A stretch of 64,000 nt of DNA from Devosia naphthalenivorans (GTDB lineage Bacteria > Pseudomonadota > Alphaproteobacteria > Rhizobiales > Devosiaceae), in contig NZ_PYVW01000009.1 in the NCBI RefSeq assembly GCF_003056355.1, positions 1 through 64,000 of the forward strand, read 5' to 3'. How positions within the stretch are numbered: position 1 is the first letter of the stretch; the number at the start of each line of letters is the position of its first letter. The notes beneath the pieces were generated by a model. That model saw nothing but the letters and a program-made list of their open reading frames with translations. It was not told where the DNA came from and ran no database searches. Of this stretch, positions 43,775-53,180 are shown piece by piece. The translations under genes and the position numbers were made by a program.

Positions 43775-46492
43775 ATGGCTACCAAGAGAATGCTGGTGGA
43801 TGCCATCCACCCGGAAGAAACACGGATCGTCGTTACCGCAGGTAACAGGCTCGAGGAGTTCGACTTTGAATCGGCGACCCGCCGCCAGTTGCGGGGTAAC
43901 ATATACCTCGCCAAGGTGACGCGCGTTGAGCCGTCACTGCAGGCCGCATTCGTCGAATATGGCGGCAATCGCCACGGATTTCTGGCTTTCAGCGAAATCC
44001 ACCCTGACTACTACCAGATTCCCGTAGCCGACCGCGAAGCCCTGCTGCGCGATGAAGAGCACGAGGAAGAACACGCCGAGGAAGCCGAAGAAGAGGCTCT
44101 GGAAGCGGCTGACGCTGGTGCCGGCGCAGAATCGGAAGCCGAGGCCGGCGAAGGCGACGACGACAGCCACATCGAGCAGGCCCCGGCGAATTCCGAGCCC
44201 ATCGAATCCATCGGTGGTGCCGATGCGCTTGAGGAAGTGCCCGAACGGCGTCGGCAGAGCCCCAGCCGCCGCCACTACAAGATCCAGGAAGTCATCAAGC
44301 GCCGGCAGGTCATGCTGGTGCAGGTGGTCAAGGAAGAGCGCGGCAACAAGGGCGCGGCTCTCACCACCTATCTCTCGCTGGCTGGACGCTATTCGGTCCT
44401 GATGCCCAACACCGCTCGCGGTGGCGGCATTTCGCGCAAGATCACCAATGCCGCCGACCGCAAGCGCCTCAAGGAGATCACCAGTGATCTCGAGGTGCCA
44501 CAGGGCATGGGCGTCATCTTGCGCACGGCTGGCGCTTCGCGCACCAAGGCCGAGGTCAAGCGCGACTTCGAATACCTGATGCGCCTATGGGAGAGCGTGC
44601 GTTCGCTCACCCTCAAGAGCCAGGCGCCATGCCTCGTCTATGAGGAAGGCTCGCTGATCAAGCGGACCATTCGCGATCTCTACAACAAGGAGATCGACGA
44701 GGTGTTCGTGGCGGGCGAAGACGCTTTCCGCGAAGCCAAAGATTTCATGCGCATGATCATGCCGAGCCACGCCAAGAACGTGCTGCTCTACAAGGAAGAT
44801 CAGCCGCTGTTCTCCAAGTACGGCATCGAGCAGCAGCTCGATTCGATGTTCTCGCCCACGGTCACCCTGCCCTCCGGCGGTTACATCGTCATCAACCCGA
44901 CCGAAGCCCTGGTTTCGATCGACGTGAACTCGGGCCGCTCCACCAAGGAGCATAATATCGAGGACACCGCTCTCCAGACCAATCTGGAAGCAGCCGACGA
45001 AGTTGCCCGCCAGCTGCGCCTGCGTGATCTCGCCGGCCTCATCGTCATCGACTTCATCGACATGATGGAGAACCGCAGTAATCGTGCGGTCGAGCGCAAG
45101 CTCAAGGATTGCCTCAAGGACGACCGTGCCCGTATCCAGGTTGGGCGCATTTCGCACTTCGGCCTGATGGAAATGAGCCGCCAGCGCATTCGCTTCGGCG
45201 TCGTGGAAAGCTCCACCCATAAGTGCCCGATTTGCGATGGCACCGGGCTGGTGCGTTCGACCGAGTCGCTGGCGCTGATGATCATGCGCCACATCGAGGA
45301 TCACGTGCTGCGCCGCCAGGGCCAGTCGATCAACGTTCGCGTTCCGGTCGACGTCGCGCTCTATATCCTCAACTTCAAGCGCGAGACGCTGACCGCGCTC
45401 GAACTGCGCAATCACCTGTCGATCACCATCACGGCGGATGGAAAATTGACCGGGCACCAGTTTGCCATCGAAAAGGGCGAAGCCCGCGTGATGGCCTATG
45501 CTGACCAGCGCGCGACCGAGCACGTCAGGGTCGATAGTGCAGTCATCGATGACGACATCGACGATGACATTCCCGATGAAGTCGAAGACGAAGCCGTCGA
45601 GGAAACAGCCGCTTCAGCGACCGCCGAAAACGGCGAAGGCGAAAATGGCCGCCGCCGCCGCCGTCGCCGCCGTCGTGGCGGAGCCGATCGCGGCGAAGAG
45701 CGCCCGCAGCAGCGCGCCGCCCCGTCCGTGCAGGCCGAAGGCGAAGCAGACGCTGAAATTGCCGACGACGCCGATGAAGGCGAATCGGCCGCGCAGCAGT
45801 CCGAACGCCCCACCGGCGAGAACGGCGATGCCGAAGGTCGCAAGCGCCGCCGGCGCGGTCGTCGTGGCGGTCGCCGCAATCGTCGCGAGGGTGAAGAAGG
45901 CTTTGTCGAAAAAGCTGCCCTGCCGGCCGGCGAGGAAGAACTGACACCGGAAGCCGCCGACGTTGTTGGCGAGGAACTTCTGGCGCAGGAGGCAATTGCT
46001 GCGGCGCCCGAGCCTGCTGCCGTGGAAGCGCCGGTCGTCGCCGAGGAACCCGCCGTGGAGCCAGAGGCACCCATCGAGAAGCCGAAGCGCACGCGCCGCA
46101 AGAAGGTTGTCGAGACAGCCGAATCTGCCCCCCTGGATGCAGCACCGGTCGAAGCACCAGCGGAGCAAGACGCGGTCCAAGTCGAAGAAAAGCCGAAGCG
46201 GAAACCACGCACGCGCAAGCCAAAAGTCGAGGCTGCTGAGGTCATTCCCGCAGCAGAAGTGAGTCAGGCTGCGCCCGTCGAAGAGCCTGCTTCCACGCCA
46301 GCGGTGGAACCTGCACCTGTCGAAGCCGCGCCAGCCGAAGAGGCGCCAAAGACTCGCCGGGTGAAAAAAGAACTGCCGGAAGAAGGGGTTGTGGTCACCA
46401 GCAGCGCTGCACGACCCGAAGCCGAAGGCGAGCCAGCCGAGCAGCCCAAGAAGAAAGCCGGCTGGTGGCAGCGCCGCCTCGGCCTAGGCTAG
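43775..46492 (+). CDS. rne: Ribonuclease E
   Basis: Endoribonuclease for mRNA decay and rRNA/tRNA processing. The 905-residue protein has the S1 domain split by a long Glu/Ala-rich acidic insert (about residues 85-150), a usual alphaproteobacterial trait. The catalytic aspartates are Asp383 in SIDVNSG and Asp426 in IVIDFID. The Zn-link is C484-P-I-C487. The C-terminal half is a low-complexity scaffold with Arg-rich RNA-binding blocks and acidic repeats, ending GWWQRRLGLG. The ATG at 43775 follows GGAG. A DEAD-box helicase with a basic tail at 5.5 kb is a possible partner. A strong terminator follows. Confidence 0.95.
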   Translation: MATKRMLVDAIHPEETRIVVTAGNRLEEFDFESATRRQLRGNIYLAKVTRVEPSLQAAFVEYGGNRHGFLAFSEIHPDYYQIPVADREALLRDEEHEEEHAEEAEEEALEAADAGAGAESEAEAGEGDDDSHIEQAPANSEPIESIGGADALEEVPERRRQSPSRRHYKIQEVIKRRQVMLVQVVKEERGNKGAALTTYLSLAGRYSVLMPNTARGGGISRKITNAADRKRLKEITSDLEVPQGMGVILRTAGASRTKAEVKRDFEYLMRLWESVRSLTLKSQAPCLVYEEGSLIKRTIRDLYNKEIDEVFVAGEDAFREAKDFMRMIMPSHAKNVLLYKEDQPLFSKYGIEQQLDSMFSPTVTLPSGGYIVINPTEALVSIDVNSGRSTKEHNIEDTALQTNLEAADEVARQLRLRDLAGLIVIDFIDMMENRSNRAVERKLKDCLKDDRARIQVGRISHFGLMEMSRQRIRFGVVESSTHKCPICDGTGLVRSTESLALMIMRHIEDHVLRRQGQSINVRVPVDVALYILNFKRETLTALELRNHLSITITADGKLTGHQFAIEKGEARVMAYADQRATEHVRVDSAVIDDDIDDDIPDEVEDEAVEETAASATAENGEGENGRRRRRRRRRGGADRGEERPQQRAAPSVQAEGEADAEIADDADEGESAAQQSERPTGENGDAEGRKRRRRGRRGGRRNRREGEEGFVEKAALPAGEEELTPEAADVVGEELLAQEAIAAAPEPAAVEAPVVAEEPAVEPEAPIEKPKRTRRKKVVETAESAPLDAAPVEAPAEQDAVQVEEKPKRKPRTRKPKVEAAEVIPAAEVSQAAPVEEPASTPAVEPAPVEAAPAEEAPKTRRVKKELPEEGVVVTSSAARPEAEGEPAEQPKKKAGWWQRRLGLG

Positions 46493-46500
46493 AAACAACA

Positions 46501-46528
46501 AAGGCGGCCTTCGCGGGCCGCCTTTTTT
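46501..46528 (+). terminator. Rho-independent terminator of rne
   Basis: AAGGCGGCC at 46501-46509 and GGCCGCCTT at 46516-46524 form a 9-bp stem with a 6-base loop, followed by a T run. Confidence 0.92.
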
Positions 46529-46545
46529 CGTTCTGTACCAGTGAC

Positions 46546-47691
46546 TTACTTCAGGAATGCGCGCATGCGCTCCAGCGCGACGTCAACCGTTTCCTGCTTG
46601 CCGGCATAGGAAAACCGCACATATCGGTTGCCCCCTACCCGGTCAAAATCCACCCCCGGCGTCGCCGCCACTCCAGCCTCATCGAGCATCGCCTCACAAA
46701 AGCTCATCGAGTCATTCGAGAAACGAGAGATGTCGGCATAGGCATAGAAGGCTCCGTCGGACGGGCTACCCATATGAAAACCCAATGAAGCCAGTCCGTC
46801 ATTAAGCAAACCCCGATTTGCCGCGTATCCCGCCTTCTGTTGTTCGGAGTACTCCCGCTCACCGAGCGCCACAGTTGCTGCGATCTGGCTCAGAGTCGGA
46901 GCAGAAATAAACAGGTTTTGCTGCAGAATCTCGGCCCGCCGCACCAGTTCATCTGGCAACACCATCCAGCCGATGCGCCACCCCGTCATGCAGTAATATT
47001 TCGAGAAGCTGTTGATAACGATGGCCTCCCGCGTCAGCTCAAGCGCACTCACCGACGGGCCGCGATAGTCCAGCCCATGATAGATCTCATCCGAGATCAG
47101 CCGAACGCCAAGCCGTTTGCAGGTCACAACAATATCGCCCATCTGCTCCCGGTCCACAGCCGCGCCGGTAGGATTGGCGGGGCTCGCAAACAGCATCCCA
47201 TCGAATGGCTCTGCGGCGTGTGCTGCGACAATGTCCGCACCAGTCAGTTTCCAACCGTTCTCAGCCGTCACCGGGATCTCGGCTATCGCAAAACCCAGGC
47301 CAAGCAGCGTGTTCACATAAGCTGGATAGCCCGGCCGCGTAATGGCAATCCGTGCGCCTGGCTTGAAAGCCGCATGGAAGGCGATGATGAAGCCCGCAGA
47401 CGATCCCATCGTGGCAAGGATCGCATCTGGATCAACCGCTACGCCATGCTGATGGGCATAGTAGCCCGCCAGCCCTTCGCGCAGCTCTGCCAGACCTTTG
47501 GCGTTGGTGTAGCCCTGCGCCTGCGGCAGCGCCTTGGCAACCGCTTCGATAACCCGAGGCGCCGGAGGCGAGCCGGGCTCGCCCACCTCGAGGTGACACA
47601 CGGTGCGTCCGCTGGCCTCAATGGCCTTCGCGCGCTTGAGAATTTCCATTGCATGGAAGGGCATCAAGCCATCGGCCGACGTGCTGGTCAC
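46546..47691 (-). CDS. PLP-dependent aminotransferase, class I/II
   Basis: The 381-residue fold-type I aminotransferase has the Schiff-base lysine in INSFSKYYCMTGWRIGW, the PLP-phosphate and ring contacts in SPANPTGAA and DEIYHGLDY, and the C-terminal NRYVRFSYAG arginine that holds the substrate carboxylate. The start is a GTG at 47691 with AGGA upstream; the frame is open 40 codons further, but that part is not protein-like. The substrate is not readable; aspartate or aromatic amino acids are typical. It is divergent from the DsbA-like gene. Confidence 0.9.
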   Translation of the reverse strand: MTSTSADGLMPFHAMEILKRAKAIEASGRTVCHLEVGEPGSPPAPRVIEAVAKALPQAQGYTNAKGLAELREGLAGYYAHQHGVAVDPDAILATMGSSAGFIIAFHAAFKPGARIAITRPGYPAYVNTLLGLGFAIAEIPVTAENGWKLTGADIVAAHAAEPFDGMLFASPANPTGAAVDREQMGDIVVTCKRLGVRLISDEIYHGLDYRGPSVSALELTREAIVINSFSKYYCMTGWRIGWMVLPDELVRRAEILQQNLFISAPTLSQIAATVALGEREYSEQQKAGYAANRGLLNDGLASLGFHMGSPSDGAFYAYADISRFSNDSMSFCEAMLDEAGVAATPGVDFDRVGGNRYVRFSYAGKQETVDVALERMRAFLK

Positions 47692-47855
47692 GGTTTTTTT
47701 CCTGAGCTTGTCGCGAGATAAAGATGGCCTATCCCGTTCGTGCTTCGCTCTCAACAACAATTGATCCCTCGAGTAGCCTTGCCTTTGCACCCCCCTGATA
47801 ATCTGGCACAAGGTCTGCTAGGAGCAGGTCACCGATTGTCTGGGAGTTCAAATCC

Positions 47856-48719
47856 ATGTCGCGCGTCACTCTAGCCCTTGTTGCCCTGGTGGGTATTTTG
47901 GCCGGGGGGCTTGGATATTCCCTGATAAACAGGCCCGCCCCCCAGACGGATACAGCGGCGGTTCAGACGCTGATCGATCAGGCGATCAGTGAATATGATC
48001 TCAAGCGTGCGACGGCCGCACCTGTGGCGGAAACGAAGCCGATCGATGCGACGACGCTCAATCCGATGATCGAATCCTATCTCATGGGCGATCCCAAAAT
48101 TCTGCAGCGCATGTCCGTGGCGCTCGATTCGACGCTGCAGGCGGAAGAGCGTTCGGCGGCGACCACGGCCATTGCTTCGATGCATGAAAAAATCTTCAAC
48201 GATCCCAAGCAGGTCGTACTCGGGAACCCCGAAGGCGACGTCACGCTGGTCGAGTTCTTCGATTACAATTGCGGTTACTGTCGCGCGGCACTGCCGGACA
48301 CGGCGGCCCTCTTGGCAGAGGATCCGAACCTGCGCATCGTCCTCAAGGAATTTCCGATCCTGTCGAACGAATCAATCGACGCTGCGCGCGTGGCCGTACT
48401 GGTCGGCGAGTCTGACGTGGACTATTGGGCGTTCCACGAGGCGCTGTTTACGAGCCGCGGGCAAGTGGACAAGAAAGTGGCGCTCGATGCGGCGGCCGAG
48501 TTGGGCCTTAGCCCAGTAAGCCTGGAACTGGACATGGGTAGCGAGGGCGTGGCGCAGTCCATCCAGACTTCCTATGAAATAGCCAAGGCGCTGAACATCA
48601 CCGGCACGCCGACCTATATCATCGGCAACGAGATTATTCCGGGCGCGATCGGCGTGGATGAACTGCGTAGCCGCATCGCCAACATGCGCGCATGTGGCGA
48701 AACGCAATGCAACGGCTAG
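47856..48719 (+). CDS. Periplasmic DsbA-family thiol-disulfide oxidoreductase
   Basis: The 287-residue protein has an uncleaved or cleaved N-terminal hydrophobic segment (LALVALVGILAGGLGYSL), a helical N-terminal region of about 90 residues, and a DsbA/thioredoxin domain. The active site is FDYNCGYC (Cys139-Cys142) and the cis-proline is in ITGTPTYIIG. The long N-terminal extension resembles ScsC/Com1-type proteins, which can act as oligomeric isomerases. A second cysteine pair occurs at the extreme C terminus (CGETQC). It stands before aroQ-accB-accC. Confidence 0.9.
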   Translation: MSRVTLALVALVGILAGGLGYSLINRPAPQTDTAAVQTLIDQAISEYDLKRATAAPVAETKPIDATTLNPMIESYLMGDPKILQRMSVALDSTLQAEERSAATTAIASMHEKIFNDPKQVVLGNPEGDVTLVEFFDYNCGYCRAALPDTAALLAEDPNLRIVLKEFPILSNESIDAARVAVLVGESDVDYWAFHEALFTSRGQVDKKVALDAAAELGLSPVSLELDMGSEGVAQSIQTSYEIAKALNITGTPTYIIGNEIIPGAIGVDELRSRIANMRACGETQCNG

Positions 48720-48799
48720 TCTCAGGTTTTGCCTTTTCAGTGCATTTCATATAACCGGGCTTGCAGCAGCCCAATCCGCCGGTGCACAAGGCAAAAATC

Positions 48800-49237
48800 A
48801 TGTCAAAACGCGTTCTTGTCCTAAACGGGCCGAACCTCAACATGCTCGGCACCCGCGAGCCTGGAATCTACGGCGCCCACACGCTTGGGGATGTGGAGGC
48901 TTTGTGCCGGGCCACCGGCGACGAACTTGGGCTGAGCATCGACTTTCGCCAGTCCAACCATGAGGGTGAACTGGTGACATGGATTCAGCAGGCGCAAACA
49001 AGCGCCGATGCGATCCTTATCAACCCGGCTGCATACTCGCACACTTCCGTGGCTATTCATGACGCACTCAAGGCGGTTGGATTGCCAGTGGCAGAGGTGC
49101 ATCTCAGCAACATCCACCAGCGCGAAGCATTCCGGCACCATTCCTATGTGTCGGCCGTTGCTGCTGGTGTCATTTGCGGCTTCGGGGTCACCGGGTATAG
49201 ACTGTCGCTCATAGCACTTGCCGAAAAGCTTCAATAA
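48800..49237 (+). CDS. aroQ: 3-dehydroquinate dehydratase, type II
   Basis: Third shikimate-pathway step. The 145-residue dodecameric-type enzyme has [20 protein letters not shown] with the catalytic tyrosine, [12 protein letters not shown] with the catalytic histidine, and [17 protein letters not shown]. The ATG at 48800 has AAGG at seven bases. It is followed by accB after 34 bases, the order usual in alphaproteobacteria. Confidence 0.95.
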   Translation: MSKRVLVLNGPNLNMLGTREPGIYGAHTLGDVEALCRATGDELGLSIDFRQSNHEGELVTWIQQAQTSADAILINPAAYSHTSVAIHDALKAVGLPVAEVHLSNIHQREAFRHHSYVSAVAAGVICGFGVTGYRLSLIALAEKLQ

Positions 49238-49271
49238 AGATCAACGCGTAGCACGCGGGAGACCAACAAGA

Positions 49272-49766
49272 ATGACCAAGTCATCGCAAGTGGATCAAGA
49301 TCTGATCCGAGCCATTGCAGAACTCCTCAACAAGGAAAATCTCGCCGAAATCGAGATCGAGCAGGAAGATTTCCGAGTTCGCGTGACGCGCTCCTACGCC
49401 AATGAAGGCGTGACCTACGCTGCTCCGCCGCAGTACCTGCATGCCGCACCACAGGCAGCGCCAGCTTCCATCGCCCCGGCTGGCTCGGTGCCAGCGGCGG
49501 CGCCCGCCGCGGTCGAGGACCTCGCGTCCAATCCGGGCACCCTCACCTCGCCCATGGTTGGCACCGCTTACCGCTCTCCTGAACCTGGCAAGCCGCCATT
49601 CGTCGACGTTGGCGCCAAGGTCAGCGAAGGCCAGACACTGCTCATCATCGAAGCGATGAAGACGATGAACCAGATACCCGCGCACCGCTCGGGCACCGTC
49701 ACGCGCATCCTGGTACAGGATGCCCAGCCGGTGGAATACGGCGAGCCTCTCGTCGTCATCGAGTAA
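49272..49766 (+). CDS. accB: Biotin carboxyl carrier protein of acetyl-CoA carboxylase
   Basis: Carries CO2 on biotin between AccC and AccAD in fatty-acid synthesis. The 164-residue protein has an N-terminal helical region ([20 protein letters not shown]), an Ala/Pro-rich linker, and the biotinyl domain with the target lysine Lys130 in EAMKTMN and the thumb region before it. The ATG at 49272 has a GGAG site; the open frame upstream overlaps aroQ and is not used. accC starts 11 bases after the stop. Confidence 0.95.
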   Translation: MTKSSQVDQDLIRAIAELLNKENLAEIEIEQEDFRVRVTRSYANEGVTYAAPPQYLHAAPQAAPASIAPAGSVPAAAPAAVEDLASNPGTLTSPMVGTAYRSPEPGKPPFVDVGAKVSEGQTLLIIEAMKTMNQIPAHRSGTVTRILVQDAQPVEYGEPLVVIE

Positions 49767-49777
49767 GGGGGAACTTC

Positions 49778-51124
49778 ATGTTCCAGAAGGTCCTGATCGC
49801 CAATCGCGGCGAAATCGCCCTGCGTATCCTGCGCGCCTGCAAGGAGCTCGGCATCCAGACCGTCGCCGTGCACTCGACGGCAGACGCTAATGCCATGCAC
49901 GTTCGGCTGGCAGACGAGAGCGTCTGCATTGGGCCACCTGCGGCCAAGGACAGCTACCTCAACATTCCGTCCATCATGGCGGCATGTGAGATCACCGGCG
50001 CCGATGCTGTGCATCCGGGATACGGCTTCCTGTCGGAAAACGCTCGTTTCGCCAAGATTCTCACCGAGCACAAGGTCACCTTCATCGGTCCCTCGTCGCA
50101 CCATATCGAGATCATGGGCGACAAGATTACCGCCAAGAAAACCGCTGTGGAACTCGGCATTCCGGTGGTTCCCGGCTCAGCCGGTGCTGTTGAATCCGAC
50201 GCCGATGCACTGCAGACCGCTTCCGAGATCGGCTACCCAGTCCTGATCAAGGCGACGGCTGGTGGTGGCGGCCGGGGCATGAAGGTCGCGAAGACCGAAA
50301 AGGATCTGCTTGAGGCGTGGTCAACAGCCCGTACGGAAGCCAAGGCCGCGTTCGGCAATGATTCCGTCTACATGGAAAAATACCTCGGCAAACCGCGGCA
50401 CATCGAAGTGCAGGTGCTCGGCGACGGCCAAGGCAATGCCGTGCACCTCGGTGTGCGTGACTGCTCGCTGCAGCGCCGGCACCAGAAGGTCTGGGAAGAG
50501 GCTGGTGGCCCCACGATTTCGGCCGAGGAACGCGACAAGATCGGCGAAATCTGTGCCGCGGCCATGCGCAAGCTGAAATACTCGGGTGCTGGCACCATCG
50601 AGTTTTTATACGAGAACGGTGAATTCTATTTCATCGAGATGAACACCCGTTTGCAGGTCGAGCATCCCGTTACCGAACGCATCACTGGCATCGATATTGT
50701 CTATGAGCAAATTCGCGTAGCATCAGGCGAGCCGCTGTCGATGCGCCAGTCGGATGTGGGATTTTTAGGCCACGCCATCGAAGTTCGCATCAACGCCGAA
50801 GACCCTCAAACCTTTGCTCCTTCCCCGGGAACGATAACCTTCTATCACCCGGCCGGCGGCGTTGGCGTCCGCGTGGATTCTGCCGTGTACCAGGGCTACA
50901 AGATCCCGCCCTACTACGACTCTCTGATCGGCAAGCTGATCGTCTATGGCCGTACGCGCGACGAGTGCCTGCAGCGCCTGCGCCGTGCGATCGATGAGTT
51001 TGTGGTGGATGGTATCAAGACCACCCTGCCGCTGTTCCAGAGGCTCATTCGCGAGCCGGATATTCTGGCAGGAAATTACGACATTCACTGGCTGGAAAAA
51101 TACCTGGCCGAGAACAAGGTCTGA
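49778..51124 (+). CDS. accC: Biotin carboxylase of acetyl-CoA carboxylase
   Basis: ATP-grasp enzyme that carboxylates biotin on AccB. The 448-residue protein has [15 protein letters not shown], the glycine-rich ATP loop [12 protein letters not shown], the metal and bicarbonate site [16 protein letters not shown], and the C-terminal [10 protein letters not shown] domain. A hairpin follows the stop, and then aat. Confidence 0.96.
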   Translation: MFQKVLIANRGEIALRILRACKELGIQTVAVHSTADANAMHVRLADESVCIGPPAAKDSYLNIPSIMAACEITGADAVHPGYGFLSENARFAKILTEHKVTFIGPSSHHIEIMGDKITAKKTAVELGIPVVPGSAGAVESDADALQTASEIGYPVLIKATAGGGGRGMKVAKTEKDLLEAWSTARTEAKAAFGNDSVYMEKYLGKPRHIEVQVLGDGQGNAVHLGVRDCSLQRRHQKVWEEAGGPTISAEERDKIGEICAAAMRKLKYSGAGTIEFLYENGEFYFIEMNTRLQVEHPVTERITGIDIVYEQIRVASGEPLSMRQSDVGFLGHAIEVRINAEDPQTFAPSPGTITFYHPAGGVGVRVDSAVYQGYKIPPYYDSLIGKLIVYGRTRDECLQRLRRAIDEFVVDGIKTTLPLFQRLIREPDILAGNYDIHWLEKYLAENKV

Positions 51125-51129
51125 ACTTG

Positions 51130-51150
51130 AAGGGGCGCTCTGCGCCCTTT
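51130..51150 (+). terminator. Hairpin after accC
   Basis: AAGGGGCGC at 51130-51138 and GCGCCCTTT at 51142-51150 pair over 9 positions (one G-U) with a 3-base loop, followed by a T-rich stretch. It may partly end the accBC transcript before aat. Confidence 0.6.
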
Positions 51151-51173
51151 CGCTTTTCTACGCAACACAGCCC

Positions 51174-51821
51174 ATGTCCAAGCCCAGCCCTTTCGATATC
51201 GAAATTACCCCCGAGCTCATCATCCGAGCCTATCGGGCCGGCATTTTCCCCATGGCCGAAGACGCGACGGATGAAGACCTGTTCTGGGTCAGCCCAGAGC
51301 TGCGCGGCATCATTCCGCTCGACGGCTTTCACCTCTCGAGCAGCTTACGCAAGGCCATTCGCAAGTCACCGTATACCATCAAGGTGGACACGGACTTCGA
51401 CGCGGTCATCAAGGGGTGCGCCACAGTTGGCGAGGATCGGCACTCGACGTGGATCAACCAAACCATCAGGTCCGTCTATGGTGAGCTGTTCCGCCGCGGG
51501 GTCGCCCATACTGTAGAAGTTTGGGAAGGTGACCAACTAGTTGGCGGTCTCTACGGGTTAGCGATCGGCGGTGCCTTTTTCGGCGAATCCATGTTCCATC
51601 GCAAAACAAACGCCAGCAAGATGGCGATGGCGCACCTTGTTGAGCGCCTCAATGCCGGAGGCTTCGTTCTGCTCGACACACAGTTCATTACCGATCATCT
51701 GGAGTCCCTTGGCGGAGTGGAGATCCCGCGCGCCGAATATGAAGAGCGCCTTGCGGACGCTCTTCAACTCGAAGCCGACTGGAATGCCTGGGACAAGCTT
51801 AACATCAGCCCTTCAGCTTGA
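51174..51821 (+). CDS. aat: Leucyl/phenylalanyl-tRNA-protein transferase
   Basis: Adds Leu or Phe to N-terminal Lys/Arg of proteins, marking them for ClpAP through the N-end rule. The 215-residue protein has the family's ITPELIIRAYRAGIFPMAE, FWVSPELRGIIPLDGFH, VEVWEGDQLVGGLYG, GAFFGESMFHRKTNASK and LLDTQFITDHL. No clear ribosome site precedes the ATG at 51174, and its spacing from the accC hairpin is small. The 3' end overlaps the convergent GyrI-like gene by 17 bases. Confidence 0.94.
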   Translation: MSKPSPFDIEITPELIIRAYRAGIFPMAEDATDEDLFWVSPELRGIIPLDGFHLSSSLRKAIRKSPYTIKVDTDFDAVIKGCATVGEDRHSTWINQTIRSVYGELFRRGVAHTVEVWEGDQLVGGLYGLAIGGAFFGESMFHRKTNASKMAMAHLVERLNAGGFVLLDTQFITDHLESLGGVEIPRAEYEERLADALQLEADWNAWDKLNISPSA

Positions 51822-52302
51822 ACTCCAGGTGAGTAACCCATTCCTCCATATCAGGTTCTTCCTGGGGATCAGTTTCGTAGATCTCTAATCGGCACGCGAA
51901 GTGATCACTGCCGGCGCGTTCTTCCATGTCGAAGGGCATTTGCATCAGGCGGGTCCACCCGATGAGTACAGCGGTGGCGGGTTCGAGTTTGTCGGGGTGA
52001 CCAAACCAGGTCAGGGCGGCATAGCGGCCGGCCGGCAGGGTACCAAATTGGATCTTGTCAGTGCCCTGCCCCGGCTCACGCACTGGCACTCCGGCTTCTA
52101 CATCAAGCGTGTCCGACATATTGATCCGCCGGTAGTTGTAGAACGCCGGTCCAACTGGGTCTATTCCATGCTCTGCCAAATGGGCAAAGATGGCAGGAAA
52201 CCCTGTCGTTGCAGGGGTCTGCATCTGGTCCATTCGAACCGTGAAATTCATGTAGGCGTAGGGTTGAACCGAACGCTCTATTACCTTTGGCAGTGTCAGC
52301 AT
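51805..52302 (-). CDS. GyrI-like / AraC effector-binding-domain protein
   Basis: The 165-residue protein is a stand-alone GyrI-like small-molecule-binding domain (SRPBCC-like two-fold SHS2 repeat): YMNFTVRMDQM at the start, PVGPAFYNYRRI, VEAGVPV, GTLPAGRYAALTWFG, and a C-terminal CRLEIYETDPQEEPDMEEW. Such domains occur alone or fused to DNA-binding domains and bind hydrophobic compounds. No DNA-binding domain is present here. The ligand is unknown. Confidence 0.85.
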   Translation of the reverse strand: MLTLPKVIERSVQPYAYMNFTVRMDQMQTPATTGFPAIFAHLAEHGIDPVGPAFYNYRRINMSDTLDVEAGVPVREPGQGTDKIQFGTLPAGRYAALTWFGHPDKLEPATAVLIGWTRLMQMPFDMEERAGSDHFACRLEIYETDPQEEPDMEEWVTHLEFKLKG

Positions 52303-52475
52303 TGCTTTCTCCTTTGCAGATCAAGACGAATGAGCGCGCGGGAATTCGACACGGGAGGCAGAGAATTTTGCCATGCGTGAGATGCATGATTGAGATGAAA
52401 ACAGGCGGAATGGCGGGAGGGCGGGAAATGCATCATGGTTGCGGGAGTTCTATCCATGGCCCAGGAGGGCGACCC

Positions 52476-52604
52476 ATGTTCGTGCGCGCGGTATGGCGTG
52501 TGAAGCGTCTGGTTGATATCCGTCAGACTTTGCGGGAAATGGATGTGCCCTCAACGAGGGATGCAGATTTGCTGGGCATTACGGGCCCGATTTTTCCAAG
52601 ATGA
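52476..52604 (+). CDS. Small DUF1127-like protein (42 residues)
   Basis: The ATG at 52476 follows GGAGGGCGACCC. The basic, helical first half (VWRVKRLVDIRQTLREMD) and the DADLLGIT segment resemble the DUF1127/YjiS pattern (LxxLxDxxLxDIGIxRxDI), with a short insert. DUF1127 proteins of this size bind RNA and affect phosphate, carbon and biofilm traits in some Rhizobiales and Agrobacterium; that is family knowledge, not shown here. A clearer member follows 209 bases downstream. Confidence 0.5.
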   Translation: MFVRAVWRVKRLVDIRQTLREMDVPSTRDADLLGITGPIFPR

Positions 52605-52812
52605 CGCGAGCGCTGTTTGATCGCTGAGTAAGCTCGCCGGTATTTTCCTAGTGGCCGCCGGATTTTCTTCCGGCGGCCGCTCGTCTTAACGGAAGGTGAA
52701 CGGCCGCTCCCAGAGACCCGCGTAGAATGCATGGCGCGTTTGACCAAAGACTACCTGCTCATACGGTGAGTGCTGCCCTAAATATGAACCCGTAAACGAC
52801 AGGAGACTACAA

Positions 52813-52962
52813 ATGGACATTCGTAAGACTTTCAAGAAGTGGGCAGCCTACCAGCAAACCGTTCGTGAGCTTGCCGCTCTCGACAATCGTCAGCTCAACG
52901 ATCTGGGCATTTCGCGCACCGACATCAATCGCATTGCGCGCGATCATGCTGCTGGCCTCTAA
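52813..52962 (+). CDS. DUF1127 small protein (49 residues)
   Basis: Starts at an ATG after AGGAG. The sequence has the DUF1127 signature VRELAALDNRQLNDLGISRTDINRI preceded by a basic start (MDIRKTFKKWAAYQ). It is a complete, separate gene with its own terminator at 52999-53033. Members of 45-50 residues are conserved arginine-rich RNA-interacting proteins that can affect mRNA turnover, which would be relevant with RNase E in the same genome. Confidence 0.85.
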   Translation: MDIRKTFKKWAAYQQTVRELAALDNRQLNDLGISRTDINRIARDHAAGL

Positions 52963-52998
52963 GACTTGCTCCACTGATCTTTCAGAACTGGCATTTCG

Positions 52999-53033
52999 AA
53001 CACCCGCTTCTCTTTGAGATGCGGGTGTTTTTC
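52999..53033 (+). terminator. Rho-independent terminator of the DUF1127 gene
   Basis: AACACCCGC at 52999-53007 pairs with GCGGGTGTT at 53021-53029 and is followed by a T run; a small TTCTC/GAGA pairing lies in the loop. Confidence 0.88.
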
Positions 53034-53180
53034 TATGCGTAATATGACGTTCGACCCCGATGTCACACATTGCCCGTGAAAGCTGCTTTTCGTTAGCATA
53101 GTGCTAACGTTGAGAGCTTCACTAGGGTGCGGGCTAAACGAGTGATTGCCTCAACATGACCGGCTTGGTATCTGCCCATC

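Noticed and set aside
43402-43845. Open frame upstream of and overlapping rne
   Set aside because: As a protein gene it overlaps the rne start out of frame and has no similarity to a family; only its ATG at 43561 is mentioned as a possible regulatory upstream frame.
45496-46245. Minus-strand open frame of 249 codons, Ser/Ala/Arg-rich
   Set aside because: Antisense to the repetitive RNase E tail; the low complexity simply reflects the Arg/Glu codons on the other strand.
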